This document shows positions 24,749 through 34,519 of a stretch of 64,000 bases of DNA, one piece after another; positions within the stretch are counted from its first letter, which is position 1; every line of letters begins with the position of its first letter. Both the position numbers and the translations under genes were made by a program. A model generated the notes under the pieces. It did not search any database and had not been told where the DNA came from. It saw only the letters and a list, made by a program, of their open reading frames with translations. The DNA comes from Thioclava sp. GXIMD2076 (lineage in GTDB: Bacteria > Pseudomonadota > Alphaproteobacteria > Rhodobacterales > Rhodobacteraceae): positions 1,167,001-1,231,000 of the forward strand of contig NZ_CP149932.1 of NCBI RefSeq assembly GCF_037949795.1, given 5' to 3'.

Positions 24749-26267
24749 GATGTCCGATCCGGTCGAAAAGGGCGAAAAGCCCGAAGGTGAGCGTGAGAAG
24801 CAGGGTCGCGGCGGCGGCGGCCTGATCGAGGCGGTAGCTGCCCATCAGCTGGAAGATGGCGAGTGGCAGGGTGCGGGTCTGGCCATCGGAAAACAGCGTG
24901 ATCACACCGAGATCCCCCATCGAGAAGGCGCAGGCAAGCCCTGCCGAGAAGCCCAGAGGGCGGGCGAGGCGCGGCAGGGTAAGGAACCGCATCTTGGCCA
25001 TGCCGCCCATGTCGAGCGAGGTGGCGAGGCGGTCGTAATCGGCCTGAAGCGCGTGGATCTCGGGCAGGAGGAGGCGTGTGACAAAAGGCAGCGACAGGGT
25101 GGCGTTGACCACCAGAGTGACGGGGATCAGGAGGCTCGTGGGGGCGGCAAAGGGCTGGATCATCAGGAACAGCCCCGTGCCCAGCACCAGTCCGGAGGCC
25201 GCAAGCGGCAGCATGGCAGCACCTTCCGTCCAGCGGTGGCGTGGTGCGTGAAGGGCGAGCGTCATTGCGAGCGTCAGCGTCAGTGCCGTGGACCCCAGCG
25301 CGATGGTGAGCGAGGTCAGCGCGGCCTGCCAGACCATGGGCGGCATCGTGGCCAGCGCGGGCAGCCCGCGCCAGAGGATCAGCGCGATGGGCAGGAGAAG
25401 GAACAGGGCCGAGGCCGCGATGATGGCCGCATCGGCCCATTGCGCCAGCCGGGTCGAGGGGGCGAAGAGGGCGGGCCGGTCGAGCCCTGCGCCGAAGGCC
25501 GCGGGGGCCGAGAGCTTTGCCCCTATGCCCACGGCCATCAGGCACAGGGCCACCTGCACCAGCGCGAGGCTGGCGGCGCGGCCTGTGTCATAGTCGAAAC
25601 GGAAAGCCTGATAGATGGCCAGTTCGACCGTCGTGGCCGAGGGGCCACCGCCCAAAGTCAGTGCCACCGCGAAACTGCCCAGACAGACGAGGAAGATCGC
25701 CACGAACGCGCCGGGCAGGGTGGCGCGCAGCATCGGGCGTTCGAGATGGCGCCACATCGCGGCCCCGTCGAAATCGAGCGTGGCGGCAAGGCGCAGGCGC
25801 TCGGCGGGGATCGATTGCCAGCCCTGCAGCACCATGCGGGTCGCAAGCGGCAGGTTGAAGAACACATGGGCCAGAATGACCCCATGCGGGCCATAGATGG
25901 TGAGCGTGGGCAGGCCAATCCCTCCGAGCGCCTGATTGAGGAGCCCGCTGCGGCCGAAGACCGCCAGCAGCCCCAGAATGGCCGCGATCACCGGCAGGAT
26001 GAAGGGCGCGCCGAGCGCGGTGATCAGCACAGTGCGCCCGACAAACCGCCGTCGCGCCAGCGCCCGCGCCAGCGGCACGGCCAGCGCACAGGAGATCAGC
26101 GCCGAGAGCGCCGCCTGCCAGAGGGTGAACCAGAGCGCCTGCAGGTCCGATCCGCGCAAAGCAGTGAGACCGCCCCCATGGAGGGCGGTCGCAAGGATTG
26201 GCCCGAGCACCAGAAGCACTGGCACCAGAGCCGCTCCGAGGGCGATCAGCGGAAGGCGGCGAGCCAT
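24732..26267 (-). CDS. thiP: Thiamine ABC transporter permease
   Basis: A 511-residue permease with two fused BPD-transport inner-membrane domains, each with an EAA-type loop (LRLAATLDFDGAAMWRHLERP near residue 170 and YDRLATSLDMGGMAKMRFLTLP near 405). About 12 hydrophobic helices are apparent. The FGGGPSATTVELAIYQAFRFDYD region (described by its motif LGGGPSATTVELA) is typical of ThiP. Its start overlaps thiB by 22 bases and its end overlaps thiQ, so the three are one operon. Confidence 0.95.
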   Translation of the reverse strand: MARRLPLIALGAALVPVLLVLGPILATALHGGGLTALRGSDLQALWFTLWQAALSALISCALAVPLARALARRRFVGRTVLITALGAPFILPVIAAILGLLAVFGRSGLLNQALGGIGLPTLTIYGPHGVILAHVFFNLPLATRMVLQGWQSIPAERLRLAATLDFDGAAMWRHLERPMLRATLPGAFVAIFLVCLGSFAVALTLGGGPSATTVELAIYQAFRFDYDTGRAASLALVQVALCLMAVGIGAKLSAPAAFGAGLDRPALFAPSTRLAQWADAAIIAASALFLLLPIALILWRGLPALATMPPMVWQAALTSLTIALGSTALTLTLAMTLALHAPRHRWTEGAAMLPLAASGLVLGTGLFLMIQPFAAPTSLLIPVTLVVNATLSLPFVTRLLLPEIHALQADYDRLATSLDMGGMAKMRFLTLPRLARPLGFSAGLACAFSMGDLGVITLFSDGQTRTLPLAIFQLMGSYRLDQAAAAATLLLTLTFGLFALFDRIGHHAGPR

Positions 26268-27232
26268 TCGTCAAGCGCGGGCTGGCGCAGGGCCTCGGCC
26301 TCGTCTTCGCTGTAGAAGATGGTCTTTGCAGGGCGGGGCAGGTCCGCGAATTGCTCGGGCAGGAAGCCGTCCTTGATGATGGCGGGATAGGACCAGTTCG
26401 CGGTGGCGATCATTCCCTGGAAATCATCCGAGAGCACATAATCCATGAAATCCTGCGCCAGTTCGGGATGTTTCGAGCTTTTCAGCTGGGCCACCAGCTC
26501 GGCCATGAAATAATGGCCCTCGGGGAAGATGGCGGCGGCCTTGGTATCATCGTTCTCGGCGATGATGTGATAGGCGGGGGAGGTGGTGTAGCTCAGCACC
26601 ATATCCACCTCGCCATCGGTAAAGAGACCATAGCTCTCCGACCAGCCGGGCGTCACGGTCAGCACCTTGGGCTTCAGCTTGGCCCAAGCCTCGGGTGCCT
26701 TATCGCCATAGACGGCCTTCACCCATAGCAGCAGCGCGAGCCCCGACACGGAGGAGCGCGGGTCCTGAATGGCGATCTTCAGATCATCGGGGGCGTTGAG
26801 CAGATCATCGAATGATTTCGGCGGGTTCTTCAGCTTGGTCTTGTCGTAGATGAAGGCGGTTTCCGACCAGTTGAAGGGGACGAAGGTATCATCGGTCCAT
26901 TTGATCGGCAGGGTCAGGCGCGAATTATCCTCGTTCGAGGGCGCAAAGAGGCCGGTCTTGCGGGCGCGGGCGGTCTGGTCGGTATTGAGCCCGATCACCA
27001 CATCCGCCTTGGTGTTCTTGCCCTCCAGCATGATGCGCGAGAGCACATCGCCCGCCACGAATTGCAGATCGCAGCCGCATTGCGCCTCGAAGCCTTTTTC
27101 GATCTGCGGGCCGGGGCCCCATTCCGAGGTGAAATAATCGGGCGCATAGACGGTCAGGACGGGTGTGTCCTCGGCCTGTGCGGTGGTTGCCATGCCTGCC
27201 AGAAAGGCCAAGCCAATAAGGGATCTTCTCAT
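26246..27232 (-). CDS. thiB: Periplasmic thiamine-binding protein
   Basis: A 328-residue solute-binding protein with a short signal peptide (LIGLAFLAGMATTAQA). The mature start TPVLTVYAPDYFTSEWGPGP followed by CGCDLQFV is characteristic of ThiB/TbpA, as is SSVSGLALLLWVKAVYGDKA and WSESYGLFTDGEVDMVLSYTTSPAYH. It captures thiamine, TMP or TPP in the periplasm for ThiPQ. GGAGGAG lies 6 bases upstream of the ATG and is part of the riboswitch-controlled region described next. Confidence 0.95.
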   Translation of the reverse strand: MRRSLIGLAFLAGMATTAQAEDTPVLTVYAPDYFTSEWGPGPQIEKGFEAQCGCDLQFVAGDVLSRIMLEGKNTKADVVIGLNTDQTARARKTGLFAPSNEDNSRLTLPIKWTDDTFVPFNWSETAFIYDKTKLKNPPKSFDDLLNAPDDLKIAIQDPRSSVSGLALLLWVKAVYGDKAPEAWAKLKPKVLTVTPGWSESYGLFTDGEVDMVLSYTTSPAYHIIAENDDTKAAAIFPEGHYFMAELVAQLKSSKHPELAQDFMDYVLSDDFQGMIATANWSYPAIIKDGFLPEQFADLPRPAKTIFYSEDEAEALRQPALDEWLAAFR

Positions 27233-27283
27233 CTGTGCTCCTCCAGATCCGCAGGAAAGGAGGGCGCAATGGGTGCGTCCCGT

Positions 27284-27368
27284 GACCTTCCCTCCGCCGG
27301 TGCTAACCGGTTCAGGTTCGACGGGTTCGCCAAAGGCATCTCAGCCGGATCACCGGCACCCCGAGGTT
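27284..27368 (-). promoter_or_regulatory. TPP riboswitch (THI element) upstream of thiBPQ
   Basis: On the minus strand the consensus core reads in order: CGGGGTGCC, GGCTGAGATGCC, ACCCGTCGAACCTGA, then CCGGTTAGCACCGGCGGAGGGAAG. These are the conserved P2/J3-2 CUGAGA and P4/P5 elements of the thiamine-pyrophosphate aptamer. Downstream, the 3' strand GGAGGG (27295-27290) can pair with CCCTCC (27264-27259), and that CCCTCC can instead pair with the thiB ribosome site GGAGGAG (27244-27238). TPP binding would release CCCTCC to mask the ribosome site, so control is likely translational (inferred). Confidence 0.95.
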
Positions 27369-27378
27369 ATGGGCCAGA

Positions 27379-27407
27379 TATATTGCACGGGGCGCGTTCT
27401 CAGACAA
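27379..27407 (-). promoter_or_regulatory. Candidate sigma-70 promoter of the thiBPQ operon
   Basis: On the minus strand TTGTCT (27407-27402) and AATATA (27384-27379) are separated by 17 bases, ending about 11 bases before the riboswitch core. Confidence 0.55.
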
Positions 27408-27439
27408 GGTGTCGCGGGCGCGCCCCCCGTGCCGCGGTG

Positions 27440-28771
27440 TCAGTGCGGGCGGGCGTATTCGGCCAGCTCTGCCTCGGCGGCGGGGTCGATGCCCAGATCG
27501 TCATCGGCGGTGCCGGCAAGCGGGTTCTCGTATGTCGCCATATCCAGCTGCCCCTCGGTCTTGGCCACGATTGTGGTGACCACAGCATCACCTGTGATGT
27601 TCACCGCAGTGCGGATCATATCCATCAGGCGGTCGACGCCCAAGATCAGCGCGATGCCCTCGATCGGCAGGCCGACCTGACCCAGCACCATGGTCAGCAT
27701 CACCAGACCCACACCCGGCACACCGGCGGTGCCGATGGAGGCCAGAACGGCCATGGCGATCACCGTCAGATAGCCGCCGAGCCCCAGATCGATACCATAG
27801 ACATTGGCAAGGAACACCGTGGCCACCCCCTGCATGATTGCGGTGCCGTCCATGTTGATGGTGGCGCCGAAGGGGATGCAGAAGGAGGCGACCGAGTTCT
27901 TGGCGCCCATGCGTTCCGTCACGCAGCGCAGCGTCACGGGGATGGTGGCATTGGAGGAGGCGGTCGAGAAGGCGAAGATCTGCGCGGGGCGGATCTTCTT
28001 CATGAAGGTGATGGGATTAAGCCCCGAGAAGACCTTGAGGATGATCATCAGCGTGACAAACAGATGCAGGAACAGCGCCCCCGTCAGGGTCAACACATAG
28101 GTCAGCACCGGCAGGAACAGGTCGATCCCCTGTTCGGCGAAGGTTTTGGTGATCAGGCAGAAGACGCCGATGGGGGCGAAGGCCATGACGATGGAGACGA
28201 TCTTCATCATCACCTCGTTCATATATTCACAACCCGCGACGAAGGCCTTGGATTTCTCGCCCAGCATGAGGACGGCCACGCCAAGGATGATCGTATAGAA
28301 GATGATCTGCAGCATCTCGCCGCTGGCGAAGGCCTGCACCGGATTGGTCGGCACGATCCCTGCGAATACATCCCAGACCGAGGGGGCTTCCTTGGCGGTG
28401 ACGCCCGACGTGTCCACGCCCTCCATGGTGAACCCGGTGCCCGGTCCCACGAGTTTGGCGATGAGGATCGCGATGGCGATCGCGATGGCGGTGGTCATGA
28501 TATAGAGCCCGAAACTCTTGCCCCCCACGCGGCCCAGCACGCGGATATCGCCGATCCCCGTGACCCCGCAGATCAGCGAGAAGAACACCAGAGGCACGAC
28601 AAGCATCTTCAGCGCATTGACGAACATCTTGCCGATCATCGCCAGAAGGCCGCCGGTAATATAGGTCGAGATAAAATCCGAGCCGATCTGGTTGAAAATC
28701 ACACCCAATACGATGCCCGCTCCCATAGCGGTCATAATCTGTGTCGTCAGCGACATGCGTTTGCTGGCCAT
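27440..28771 (-). CDS. Dicarboxylate/amino acid:cation symporter (DctA/GltP family)
   Basis: A 443-residue secondary transporter of the DAACS family. The re-entrant loop motif ASSNATIPVTLRC (near residue 270) and the TM7 NMDGTAIMQG (near 310), followed by AVLASIGTAGVPGVGLVML in HP2, are the substrate- and sodium-binding elements of Glt-type carriers. About eight membrane helices are visible. Substrates could be aspartate/glutamate, C4-dicarboxylates or, given the sequence ATIPVTLRC, a neutral amino acid; this cannot be decided here. It lies upstream of the thi operon on the same strand, but the riboswitch promoter separates them. Confidence 0.9.
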   Translation of the reverse strand: MASKRMSLTTQIMTAMGAGIVLGVIFNQIGSDFISTYITGGLLAMIGKMFVNALKMLVVPLVFFSLICGVTGIGDIRVLGRVGGKSFGLYIMTTAIAIAIAILIAKLVGPGTGFTMEGVDTSGVTAKEAPSVWDVFAGIVPTNPVQAFASGEMLQIIFYTIILGVAVLMLGEKSKAFVAGCEYMNEVMMKIVSIVMAFAPIGVFCLITKTFAEQGIDLFLPVLTYVLTLTGALFLHLFVTLMIILKVFSGLNPITFMKKIRPAQIFAFSTASSNATIPVTLRCVTERMGAKNSVASFCIPFGATINMDGTAIMQGVATVFLANVYGIDLGLGGYLTVIAMAVLASIGTAGVPGVGLVMLTMVLGQVGLPIEGIALILGVDRLMDMIRTAVNITGDAVVTTIVAKTEGQLDMATYENPLAGTADDDLGIDPAAEAELAEYARPH

Positions 28772-28985
28772 GCGCCTGATCTCCCTGTTGTGATGGGTCC
28801 AGTGTGGCGCGCGGCTCCCGTTCCGCGAGCGCCGAGTGACCCGTGAGCCTGCCTATCATGCGGGGTAACGCACAGATTGTCTAGAGGGGAAGCAGTTGCT
28901 ACATCGGTGCCAGCCTTTTATGCAGGCTGGAATCGGGCTTTGATGCCCCCAAACCGGATCTGGCGCGTAATCAGGGAGCTGCCCC

Positions 28986-30089
28986 ATGTCGTATAATACT
29001 TTCGGACATCTGTTCCGCGTCACCACTTGGGGCGAGAGCCACGGTCCCGCGCTCGGGGCCACCGTCGATGGCTGCCCCCCGGGCATCGAGATTTCGGAAG
29101 AGTTCATTCAGGTCTTTCTCGACCGTCGCCGTCCGGGGCAGTCGAAAGAGACCACCCAGCGCAAGGAAGCCGATGCCGTGCGCATCCTTTCGGGCGTTTT
29201 CGAGGGGAAAACCACCGGCACACCGATCCAGCTGATGATCGAGAATACCGACCAGCGCTCCAAAGACTATGGCGAGATCGCGCGCCAGTTCCGTCCCGGT
29301 CACGCCGATCTGGCCTATTTCCAGAAATACGGCATCCGTGATTACCGCGGCGGCGGACGTTCTTCGGCGCGCGAGACGGCGGCACGGGTCGCGGCAGGCG
29401 GTGTGGCGCAGGCCGTGCTGCGCCAGCTGGTGCCCGAGCTGAAGATCACGGGATACATGGTGCAGATGGGGGTGAAGCACATCAACCGCGCCCGTTTCGA
29501 CGAGAGCCAGATCCTGAAGAATCCCTTCTTCATCCCCGATGCGGATGTGGTCGATGAATGGGCGGATTACCTGCAGGCGATCCGCAAGCAGCATTCCTCG
29601 GTCGGTGCCAAGATCGAGGTTACGGCCACGGGCGTGCCTGCAGGGCTCGGCGCGCCGATCTATGCCAAGATGGATACCGATCTGGCAGCGGCGATGATGT
29701 CGATCAACGCCGTGAAGGGCGTCGAGATCGGCGAGGGCATGGACGCGGCCAATCTGACCGGTATCGAGAATGCCGACGAGATCGTGATGGGCGAGAACGG
29801 GCCGGAATATCTGACCAACCATGCGGGCGGCATCCTTGGCGGGATCACCACCGGACAGCCGGTTATCGTGCGCTTCTCGGTCAAGCCGACCTCGTCGATC
29901 CTGACACCGCGCCAGTCTATCAACCTTGATGGCGAGGCCGTGGAAGTGGTGACCAAAGGCCGCCATGACCCCTGCGTGGGCATCCGCGCGGTGCCGGTGG
30001 CCGAGGCGATGGCCGCGTGCGTCATTCTCGACCATCTGCTGATGGATCGCGGTCAGACCGGTGGCCTGCGCGGTCGGATCGGCCGCTAG
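28986..30089 (+). CDS. aroC: Chorismate synthase
   Basis: A 367-residue FMN-dependent enzyme converting EPSP to chorismate, last step of the shikimate pathway. The three signature regions are present: [18 protein letters not shown] at residues 12-30, [20 protein letters not shown] near 120, and the C-terminal [19 protein letters not shown] near 320. The start is [16 protein letters not shown], which fits the family exactly. An inverted repeat CCAGCC-N9-GGCTGG (28910-28930) sits in its leader. Ends in a strong palindromic terminator. Confidence 0.97.
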   Translation: MSYNTFGHLFRVTTWGESHGPALGATVDGCPPGIEISEEFIQVFLDRRRPGQSKETTQRKEADAVRILSGVFEGKTTGTPIQLMIENTDQRSKDYGEIARQFRPGHADLAYFQKYGIRDYRGGGRSSARETAARVAAGGVAQAVLRQLVPELKITGYMVQMGVKHINRARFDESQILKNPFFIPDADVVDEWADYLQAIRKQHSSVGAKIEVTATGVPAGLGAPIYAKMDTDLAAAMMSINAVKGVEIGEGMDAANLTGIENADEIVMGENGPEYLTNHAGGILGGITTGQPVIVRFSVKPTSSILTPRQSINLDGEAVEVVTKGRHDPCVGIRAVPVAEAMAACVILDHLLMDRGQTGGLRGRIGR

Positions 30090-30109
30090 CATTTGCCCGG
30101 GATGCGGGC

Positions 30110-30136
30110 GCCTCGGTTCGCGCGAACCGAGGCTTT
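30110..30136 (+). terminator. Rho-independent terminator after aroC
   Basis: A perfect 24-base palindrome (GCCTCGGTTCGC and its complement, 30110-30133) followed by TTTA. Confidence 0.75.
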
Positions 30137-30331
30137 AGGTGCTGCAGAGCATGCTGTTTCGGGTGGCCGACTGACCGGATGTGCCACAGAAGAAGGCGGT
30201 TATCCGCAAGCAGGGCGAATCTGCATGCGATTCGTGTCTGTCTTGCGGATGTGCACGGAAAGTAACCTTGCACATGGATCCCCTTTCCCCTCTAAACCGT
30301 TCTGTCTATATTGACGGAAAAAGGGTGTCCC

Positions 30332-30991
30332 ATGTCGAATTCCTGTAAAGCGCCAGCTAAGGACGCATGTATCCGCCGCGGACGCAAGTTCGATCAGGTG
30401 CTGGAAGGCGCGCGCAAGGTGTTCCTGCGCGACGGGTTCGAGGGGGCTTCGGTCGATGACATCGCGCGCGAGGCGGGCGTCTCCAAGGCGACGCTTTATA
30501 GTTACGTGTCGGACAAACGGCTGCTCTTTCTTGTGTTTGCCCAGCAGGAATGCGCGATGCAGGCACAAGCCTCCATGTCTCCTGTAGAGGCGATGGATGC
30601 GCCGATCCGCGATGTCCTGACCAGTGCAGCGGAGGAGTTGACCGCCTATATGTTTTCCGATTTCGGCCGCGATATCTTCCGCGTCTGCGTTGCCGAGGCG
30701 GACCGTTTCCCCGAGGTCGGGCGGCGGTTTTATGAAACCGGTCATGTCGTCGTGTGCGAAAAGCTGGCGGGGCTGATGCGCCGCGGGGTCGAGCGGGGCG
30801 AGCTGGCGATAGAGGATTTCGACTTTGCAGCAGAGCAGTTTCTGGAACTGTGCAAAGCCAATCTCCATGCCAAGATCGTATTCGGCTGCCCCGAGGCGAT
30901 CTCGGAAGCAGGCCGGCAGCGCACGATCAAAGAGGCGGTCGAGATGTTTCTCGCCCGCTACGGCACCGCTTGCCGGTGCCGCGAGACGTAA
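30332..30991 (+). CDS. TetR/AcrR-family transcriptional regulator
   Basis: A 219-residue regulator. The N-terminal HTH reads GASVDDIAREAGVSKATLYSYVSDKRLLF (residues 37-66), the standard TetR DNA-binding region, after a basic tail RRGRKFDQVLEGARKVFL. The C-terminal ligand domain (from about 80) includes AEADRFPEVGRRFYETGH, common in the AcrR/TetR_C_7-type subfamily. The start MSNSCKAP (30332) is preferred to an upstream TTG at 30311. No obvious target gene is adjacent: aroC is upstream and a convergent NYN gene is downstream, so it may act elsewhere. Confidence 0.85.
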   Translation: MSNSCKAPAKDACIRRGRKFDQVLEGARKVFLRDGFEGASVDDIAREAGVSKATLYSYVSDKRLLFLVFAQQECAMQAQASMSPVEAMDAPIRDVLTSAAEELTAYMFSDFGRDIFRVCVAEADRFPEVGRRFYETGHVVVCEKLAGLMRRGVERGELAIEDFDFAAEQFLELCKANLHAKIVFGCPEAISEAGRQRTIKEAVEMFLARYGTACRCRET

Positions 30992-31738
30992 TCAGGCGCG
31001 ATCGCGCACCTGCAGGCTGTTGCCCTCGCCCTTTTTCACCTCGAAGCGCCCCGTCTGGCGCAGGAGATCCGACAGCTTTGCCGCGCCATAGGTGCGGGTA
31101 TCGAAATCGGGATTGGCCTGCATGATGAACTGGCCGATCTGGCCTAGCGAATACCACTCCTCTTCCAGCCCGATCCGTTTCATGGCGGCAGCCACCAGCG
31201 GAATGGCCTCCTTGGCACCCGGTTTCTCGGGACGGGCAGGGCGCGGCGCGGCCTCGGCCTGCGGGTCTGCGGGTTGTTCCGGCTCGGGCGTGGTCTCGCC
31301 CAGATTCTCCACATAGATGAAGCGTTTGCAGGCATTGCGGAAGGCTTCGGGCGTCTTTTTCTCGCCGATGCCGAACACATCGAGCCCCTGTTCGCGGATC
31401 CGCTGTGCAAGGCGGGTGAAATCGCTATCGGACGAGACCAGCACAAAGCCATCGAACCGTCCCGAATGCAGGAAATCCATCGCCGCGATCACCAGCGCGA
31501 TATCGGAGGCGTTCTTGCCCTTGGTATTGGCGAATTGCTGGTCGGCCACGAGGCCCAGCGTATTGGCCTTCTTGGCCCAGCCGCCCAGACGCTGGGCGGA
31601 CCAGTCGCCATAGATACGGCGGACGCTGGCCTCACCCAGCCCCGAGATCTCCTCGAAGATCGCCTCGGCATGGGTGGCGGGCATGTTATCGGCGTCGATC
31701 AGGACACACAGGCGGGCGGTTCGTTGGTTCTCGGGCAT
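30992..31738 (-). CDS. NYN-domain RNase-like protein with C-terminal LOTUS/OST-HTH domain
   Basis: A 248-residue protein. Residues 8-140 form a LabA/DUF88-type NYN (PIN-like) domain, with the acidic active-site residues in LCVLIDADNMPA, NASDIALVIAAMDFL and VLVSSDSDFTRLAQRI. A low-complexity Pro/Glu/Ala linker (about 145-175) connects to a LOTUS/OST-HTH-like domain (KEAIPLVAAAMKRIGLEEEWYSLGQIGQFI) with the RTYGAAKLSDLLRQTGRFEVKK ending typical of OST-HTH. The architecture predicts a metal-dependent ribonuclease with an RNA-binding tail. It is cytoplasmic; targets are unknown. Its stop abuts the stop of the TetR gene. Confidence 0.85.
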   Translation of the reverse strand: MPENQRTARLCVLIDADNMPATHAEAIFEEISGLGEASVRRIYGDWSAQRLGGWAKKANTLGLVADQQFANTKGKNASDIALVIAAMDFLHSGRFDGFVLVSSDSDFTRLAQRIREQGLDVFGIGEKKTPEAFRNACKRFIYVENLGETTPEPEQPADPQAEAAPRPARPEKPGAKEAIPLVAAAMKRIGLEEEWYSLGQIGQFIMQANPDFDTRTYGAAKLSDLLRQTGRFEVKKGEGNSLQVRDRA

Positions 31739-31780
31739 GGCATCCTCTTTTGACCTACCCTATCGCATCCGTGCCAAAAG

Positions 31781-31808
31781 GAAAATGCGCGCCCCGAGGG
31801 ACGCGCAT
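31781..31808 (-). terminator. Terminator of the petABC operon
   Basis: On the minus strand ATGCGCG (31808-31802) pairs with CGCGCAT (31791-31785) around a GC-rich loop, followed by TTTTCC. It lies just after the petC stop. Confidence 0.7.
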
Positions 31809-31810
31809 CT

Positions 31811-32620
31811 TTATTCTTCCGGTATATGCTCGCGGTAATCATCCTCGCGGAAACGGTCCTTGTAAGGCGCCCAGAGCCGTTTATTGGCAAGATAGAGCAG
31901 GATCGTCAGAAGCGAGAGGATCAGCACCGCCACAAAACCCCATCGCTTGCGGTCCACCAGCTTGGGTTCTGCCGCCCACATCAGGAAGGCCGACACATCG
32001 CGGGCCATCTGGTCCACGGTCGCAGGCGTGCCATCCTCGTAGTCGATCATATCCGCCATCAGCGGCGGCGGCATCTGTAGCGCACCGGTCGGGAAGATAT
32101 GGTTCTCGTAGAGGACATTGCCCGCGGTTTCGCTTTCCTCGCCGGTATAGCCTGTCAGGAGCGAGTAGATATATTCCGGCCCGCCCATACCTTGCACCAG
32201 CTGCGCGATCCCCGTGCCGTAAGGCCCGTGGAAGCCTGCGCGCGATTTGGCCATCAGCGACAGATCGGGTGCACCGGCAGATGTATTGGCTGGGAAGTGG
32301 TCGGTCTCCTTGCCCGGGCGGTCTTCGCCCGTTTCGGCATCGGTGACCGTCATCTCGGCTGCATAAGCGCGGACCCAATCGGGGTCCATGCCCAGCCCGT
32401 CCTTATCCGACAGCGTCCGCAGCGCCACATATTTCAGCCCGTGACAGGCCGAGCAGACCTCGCGATAGACCTGAAAGCCGCGGCGTAGCTGTTGCTGGTC
32501 ATAGGTGCCGAAAGGGCCCTCGAAGCTGAAGGGGATATCGGTGACATGGCCGCCTTCATTGGCATGGGCCGCAAAGCCCAGCCCGAGAGCGGCAATGGCA
32601 GAGATCAGAAGGGTTTTCAT
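31811..32620 (-). CDS. petC: Cytochrome c1 of the bc1 complex
   Basis: A 269-residue subunit of ubiquinol:cytochrome c oxidoreductase. A signal peptide ([17 protein letters not shown]) precedes the mature protein; the haem c site is [16 protein letters not shown] (Cys56, Cys59, His60). The axial Met is likely in [18 protein letters not shown]-terminal membrane anchor ([19 protein letters not shown]) holds the domain in the periplasm, where it passes electrons from the Rieske centre to cytochrome c. Start at 32620, 1 base after the petB stop. Last gene of petABC. Confidence 0.97.
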   Translation of the reverse strand: MKTLLISAIAALGLGFAAHANEGGHVTDIPFSFEGPFGTYDQQQLRRGFQVYREVCSACHGLKYVALRTLSDKDGLGMDPDWVRAYAAEMTVTDAETGEDRPGKETDHFPANTSAGAPDLSLMAKSRAGFHGPYGTGIAQLVQGMGGPEYIYSLLTGYTGEESETAGNVLYENHIFPTGALQMPPPLMADMIDYEDGTPATVDQMARDVSAFLMWAAEPKLVDRKRWGFVAVLILSLLTILLYLANKRLWAPYKDRFREDDYREHIPEE

Positions 32621-32621
32621 A

Positions 32622-33947
32622 TTACAGGCCCCTTTCCGCGGCGTCGGGGCCGTAATGGGCGTTGAAATCATCCTCGATGGTGGCGGGCAGGGGCTTCGTT
32701 TTTTCGATACGGCCCAGCACCGGCAGGATCACGAGGAAATAGGCAAACCAGTAGGTGGCACCGATGAGCGAGATATAGGGGTAGATGCCGCTGGTAGGCA
32801 TCGCGCCAACCCAGGTGAGCACCACAAAGTCGATCGCCAAGAGCCAGAACCAGAACTTGAAGGCCGGACGGAACATGCCCGAGCGGGTCTTCGAGGTATC
32901 AAGCCACGGTGCCAGCACCATTACGATGATCGAGCCGAACATCGCGATCACACCGAAGAATTTGGCATCGATGAAGCCGAAGGTGATCTTGTTGACGAGG
33001 ATCACCACCCAGACATCTGCCGTAAAGGCGCGCAGGATCGCGTAGAAGGGCAGGAAATACCATTCGGGCACGATATGGGCGGGCGTGGCCAGCGGGTTCG
33101 CCTCGATATAGTTGTCGGGATGGCCCAGATAGTTGGGCATGAAGGCCACGACGGCGAAGAAGATCAGCAGCACCAGCGCCAGCGCGAAGAGGTCCTTCAT
33201 CACGAAATAGGGCCAGAAGGGCAGGGTGTCTTTCTGCGCCTCTTCCTTGGAGGTCCGGCGGACCTCGACACCGGTGGGGTTGTTATTGCCCGTGGTATGG
33301 AAGGCCCAGATATGCAGCGCGACCAGCGCCGCAATCACGAAGGGCAGAAGGTAATGCAGCGAGAAGAAGCGATTGAGCGTGGCGTTATCGACCGCAGGTC
33401 CGCCCAGAAGCCATTCCTGAATGGACGGCCCGATGCCGGGGATCGCGCCAAACAGGCCAGTGATCACCGTGGCACCCCAGAAGGACATCTGCCCCCAAGG
33501 CAGCACATAGCCCATGAAGGCCGTGCCCATCATGCACAGATAGATGATCATGCCGATGATCCAAGTCACCTCGCGGGGTGCTTTATACGACCCGTAATAA
33601 AGGCCGCGGAAGATATGGAGATAGACCGCAAAGAAGAAGAGCGAGGCGCCATTGGCATGCAGGTAGCGGATGAAATAGCCGCCATTCACATCGCGCATGA
33701 TGTGCTCGACAGAGGCGAAAGCGAGGCTGACATGGGGCGTATAATGCATGGCCAGCACGATGCCGGTCACGATCTGCAAGACCAGACAGAAGGCCAGAAC
33801 GATGCCCCAGATCCACCACCAGTTCAGGTTTTTCGGGGTGGGGATCATGATGGTGTCATAGACGAGGCCGATCACCGGAAGGCGCGAATGCATCCATTTG
33901 CCGAACCCCGTCTTGGGGGTGTAGCGATCATGGGGAATGCCGGACAT
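32622..33947 (-). CDS. petB: Cytochrome b of the bc1 complex
   Basis: A 441-residue inner-membrane subunit carrying haems bL and bH and the Qo/Qi sites. Eight helices are apparent. The Qo motif [15 protein letters not shown] is present near residue 292, and the paired haem-ligating His residues lie in helices B and D ([12 protein letters not shown]..., WVIGMIIY onward). The protein opens with [23 protein letters not shown], almost identical in style to Rhodobacter FbcB. Its length, beyond 430 residues, is usual for alphaproteobacteria. It is between petA and petC in the conserved order. Confidence 0.97.
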   Translation of the reverse strand: MSGIPHDRYTPKTGFGKWMHSRLPVIGLVYDTIMIPTPKNLNWWWIWGIVLAFCLVLQIVTGIVLAMHYTPHVSLAFASVEHIMRDVNGGYFIRYLHANGASLFFFAVYLHIFRGLYYGSYKAPREVTWIIGMIIYLCMMGTAFMGYVLPWGQMSFWGATVITGLFGAIPGIGPSIQEWLLGGPAVDNATLNRFFSLHYLLPFVIAALVALHIWAFHTTGNNNPTGVEVRRTSKEEAQKDTLPFWPYFVMKDLFALALVLLIFFAVVAFMPNYLGHPDNYIEANPLATPAHIVPEWYFLPFYAILRAFTADVWVVILVNKITFGFIDAKFFGVIAMFGSIIVMVLAPWLDTSKTRSGMFRPAFKFWFWLLAIDFVVLTWVGAMPTSGIYPYISLIGATYWFAYFLVILPVLGRIEKTKPLPATIEDDFNAHYGPDAAERGL

Positions 33948-33958
33948 AGGTTCCTCCC

Positions 33959-34519
33959 TCAGCCCAGTTGAATGGTGGTATCATCGGTGAATTTCGCCAC
34001 CGGAATGTCGAGATTGCGCGGGGCAGGGCCTTTGCGGATGCGGCCTGCGGTGTCGTAATGCGAGCCGTGGCAGGGGCAGTACCAGCCGCCGAAATCGCCC
34101 GAGGCATTGCCGATCGGCACGCAGCCCAAGTGGGTGCATACACCCATCATCACCAGCCACTCGCCTGCCTCGTCCAGAGTGCGGTTCTGGTCGTCGGCAT
34201 CGGCACCGGGCTTGTTGGCGTTCTCGGCGGAGGTGTCGATCAGATCGCTCATGGGCACGGCGCGGCCCGCCTCGATCTCGGCGGCGGTGCGGCGGCGGAT
34301 GAAGACGGGCTTGCCCCGCCATTTCACGGTAATCTGCGTGCCCTGCTCGACGCCCGAGATATCGACGAAGATCGACGAGAGCGCCTGAACATCGGCCGAA
34401 GGGTTCATCTGGTTGATCAGAGGCCAAGCGGCCGCCCCTGCGGCGACGGCGCCGGTGCTTGCGGTTGCAAAATAAAGGAAGTCCCTACGGGTGCCTTTGT
34501 GATCGTCTGAGTGGGACAC
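33959..34519 (-). CDS. petA: Rieske iron-sulfur protein of the bc1 complex
   Basis: A 186-residue protein with a Tat-type signal ([12 protein letters not shown]) and a single N-terminal membrane helix, then the Rieske domain: VCTHLGCVP and [10 protein letters not shown] supply cluster ligands Cys128, His130, Cys148 and His151, with Cys133-Cys150 as the disulfide. The start is a GTG at 34519 preceded by GAGAGGAA; the frame stays open to 34591, but homology to FbcF begins at the GTG ([15 protein letters not shown]). It takes electrons from ubiquinol at Qo and delivers them to cytochrome c1. First gene of petABC. Confidence 0.95.
   Translation of the reverse strand: MSHSDDHKGTRRDFLYFATASTGAVAAGAAAWPLINQMNPSADVQALSSIFVDISGVEQGTQITVKWRGKPVFIRRRTAAEIEAGRAVPMSDLIDTSAENANKPGADADDQNRTLDEAGEWLVMMGVCTHLGCVPIGNASGDFGGWYCPCHGSHYDTAGRIRKGPAPRNLDIPVAKFTDDTTIQLG

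Noticed and set aside
24726..26315. Long plus-strand frame opposite thiP
   Set aside because: Shadow of a membrane-protein gene: the product is Glu/Arg/Gly/Gln-rich with no domain, while the minus frame is a complete ThiP.
30198..30206. DnaA-box-like TTATCCGCA
   Set aside because: Single copy with one mismatch and no AT-rich unwinding region or further boxes, so not evidence for an origin.
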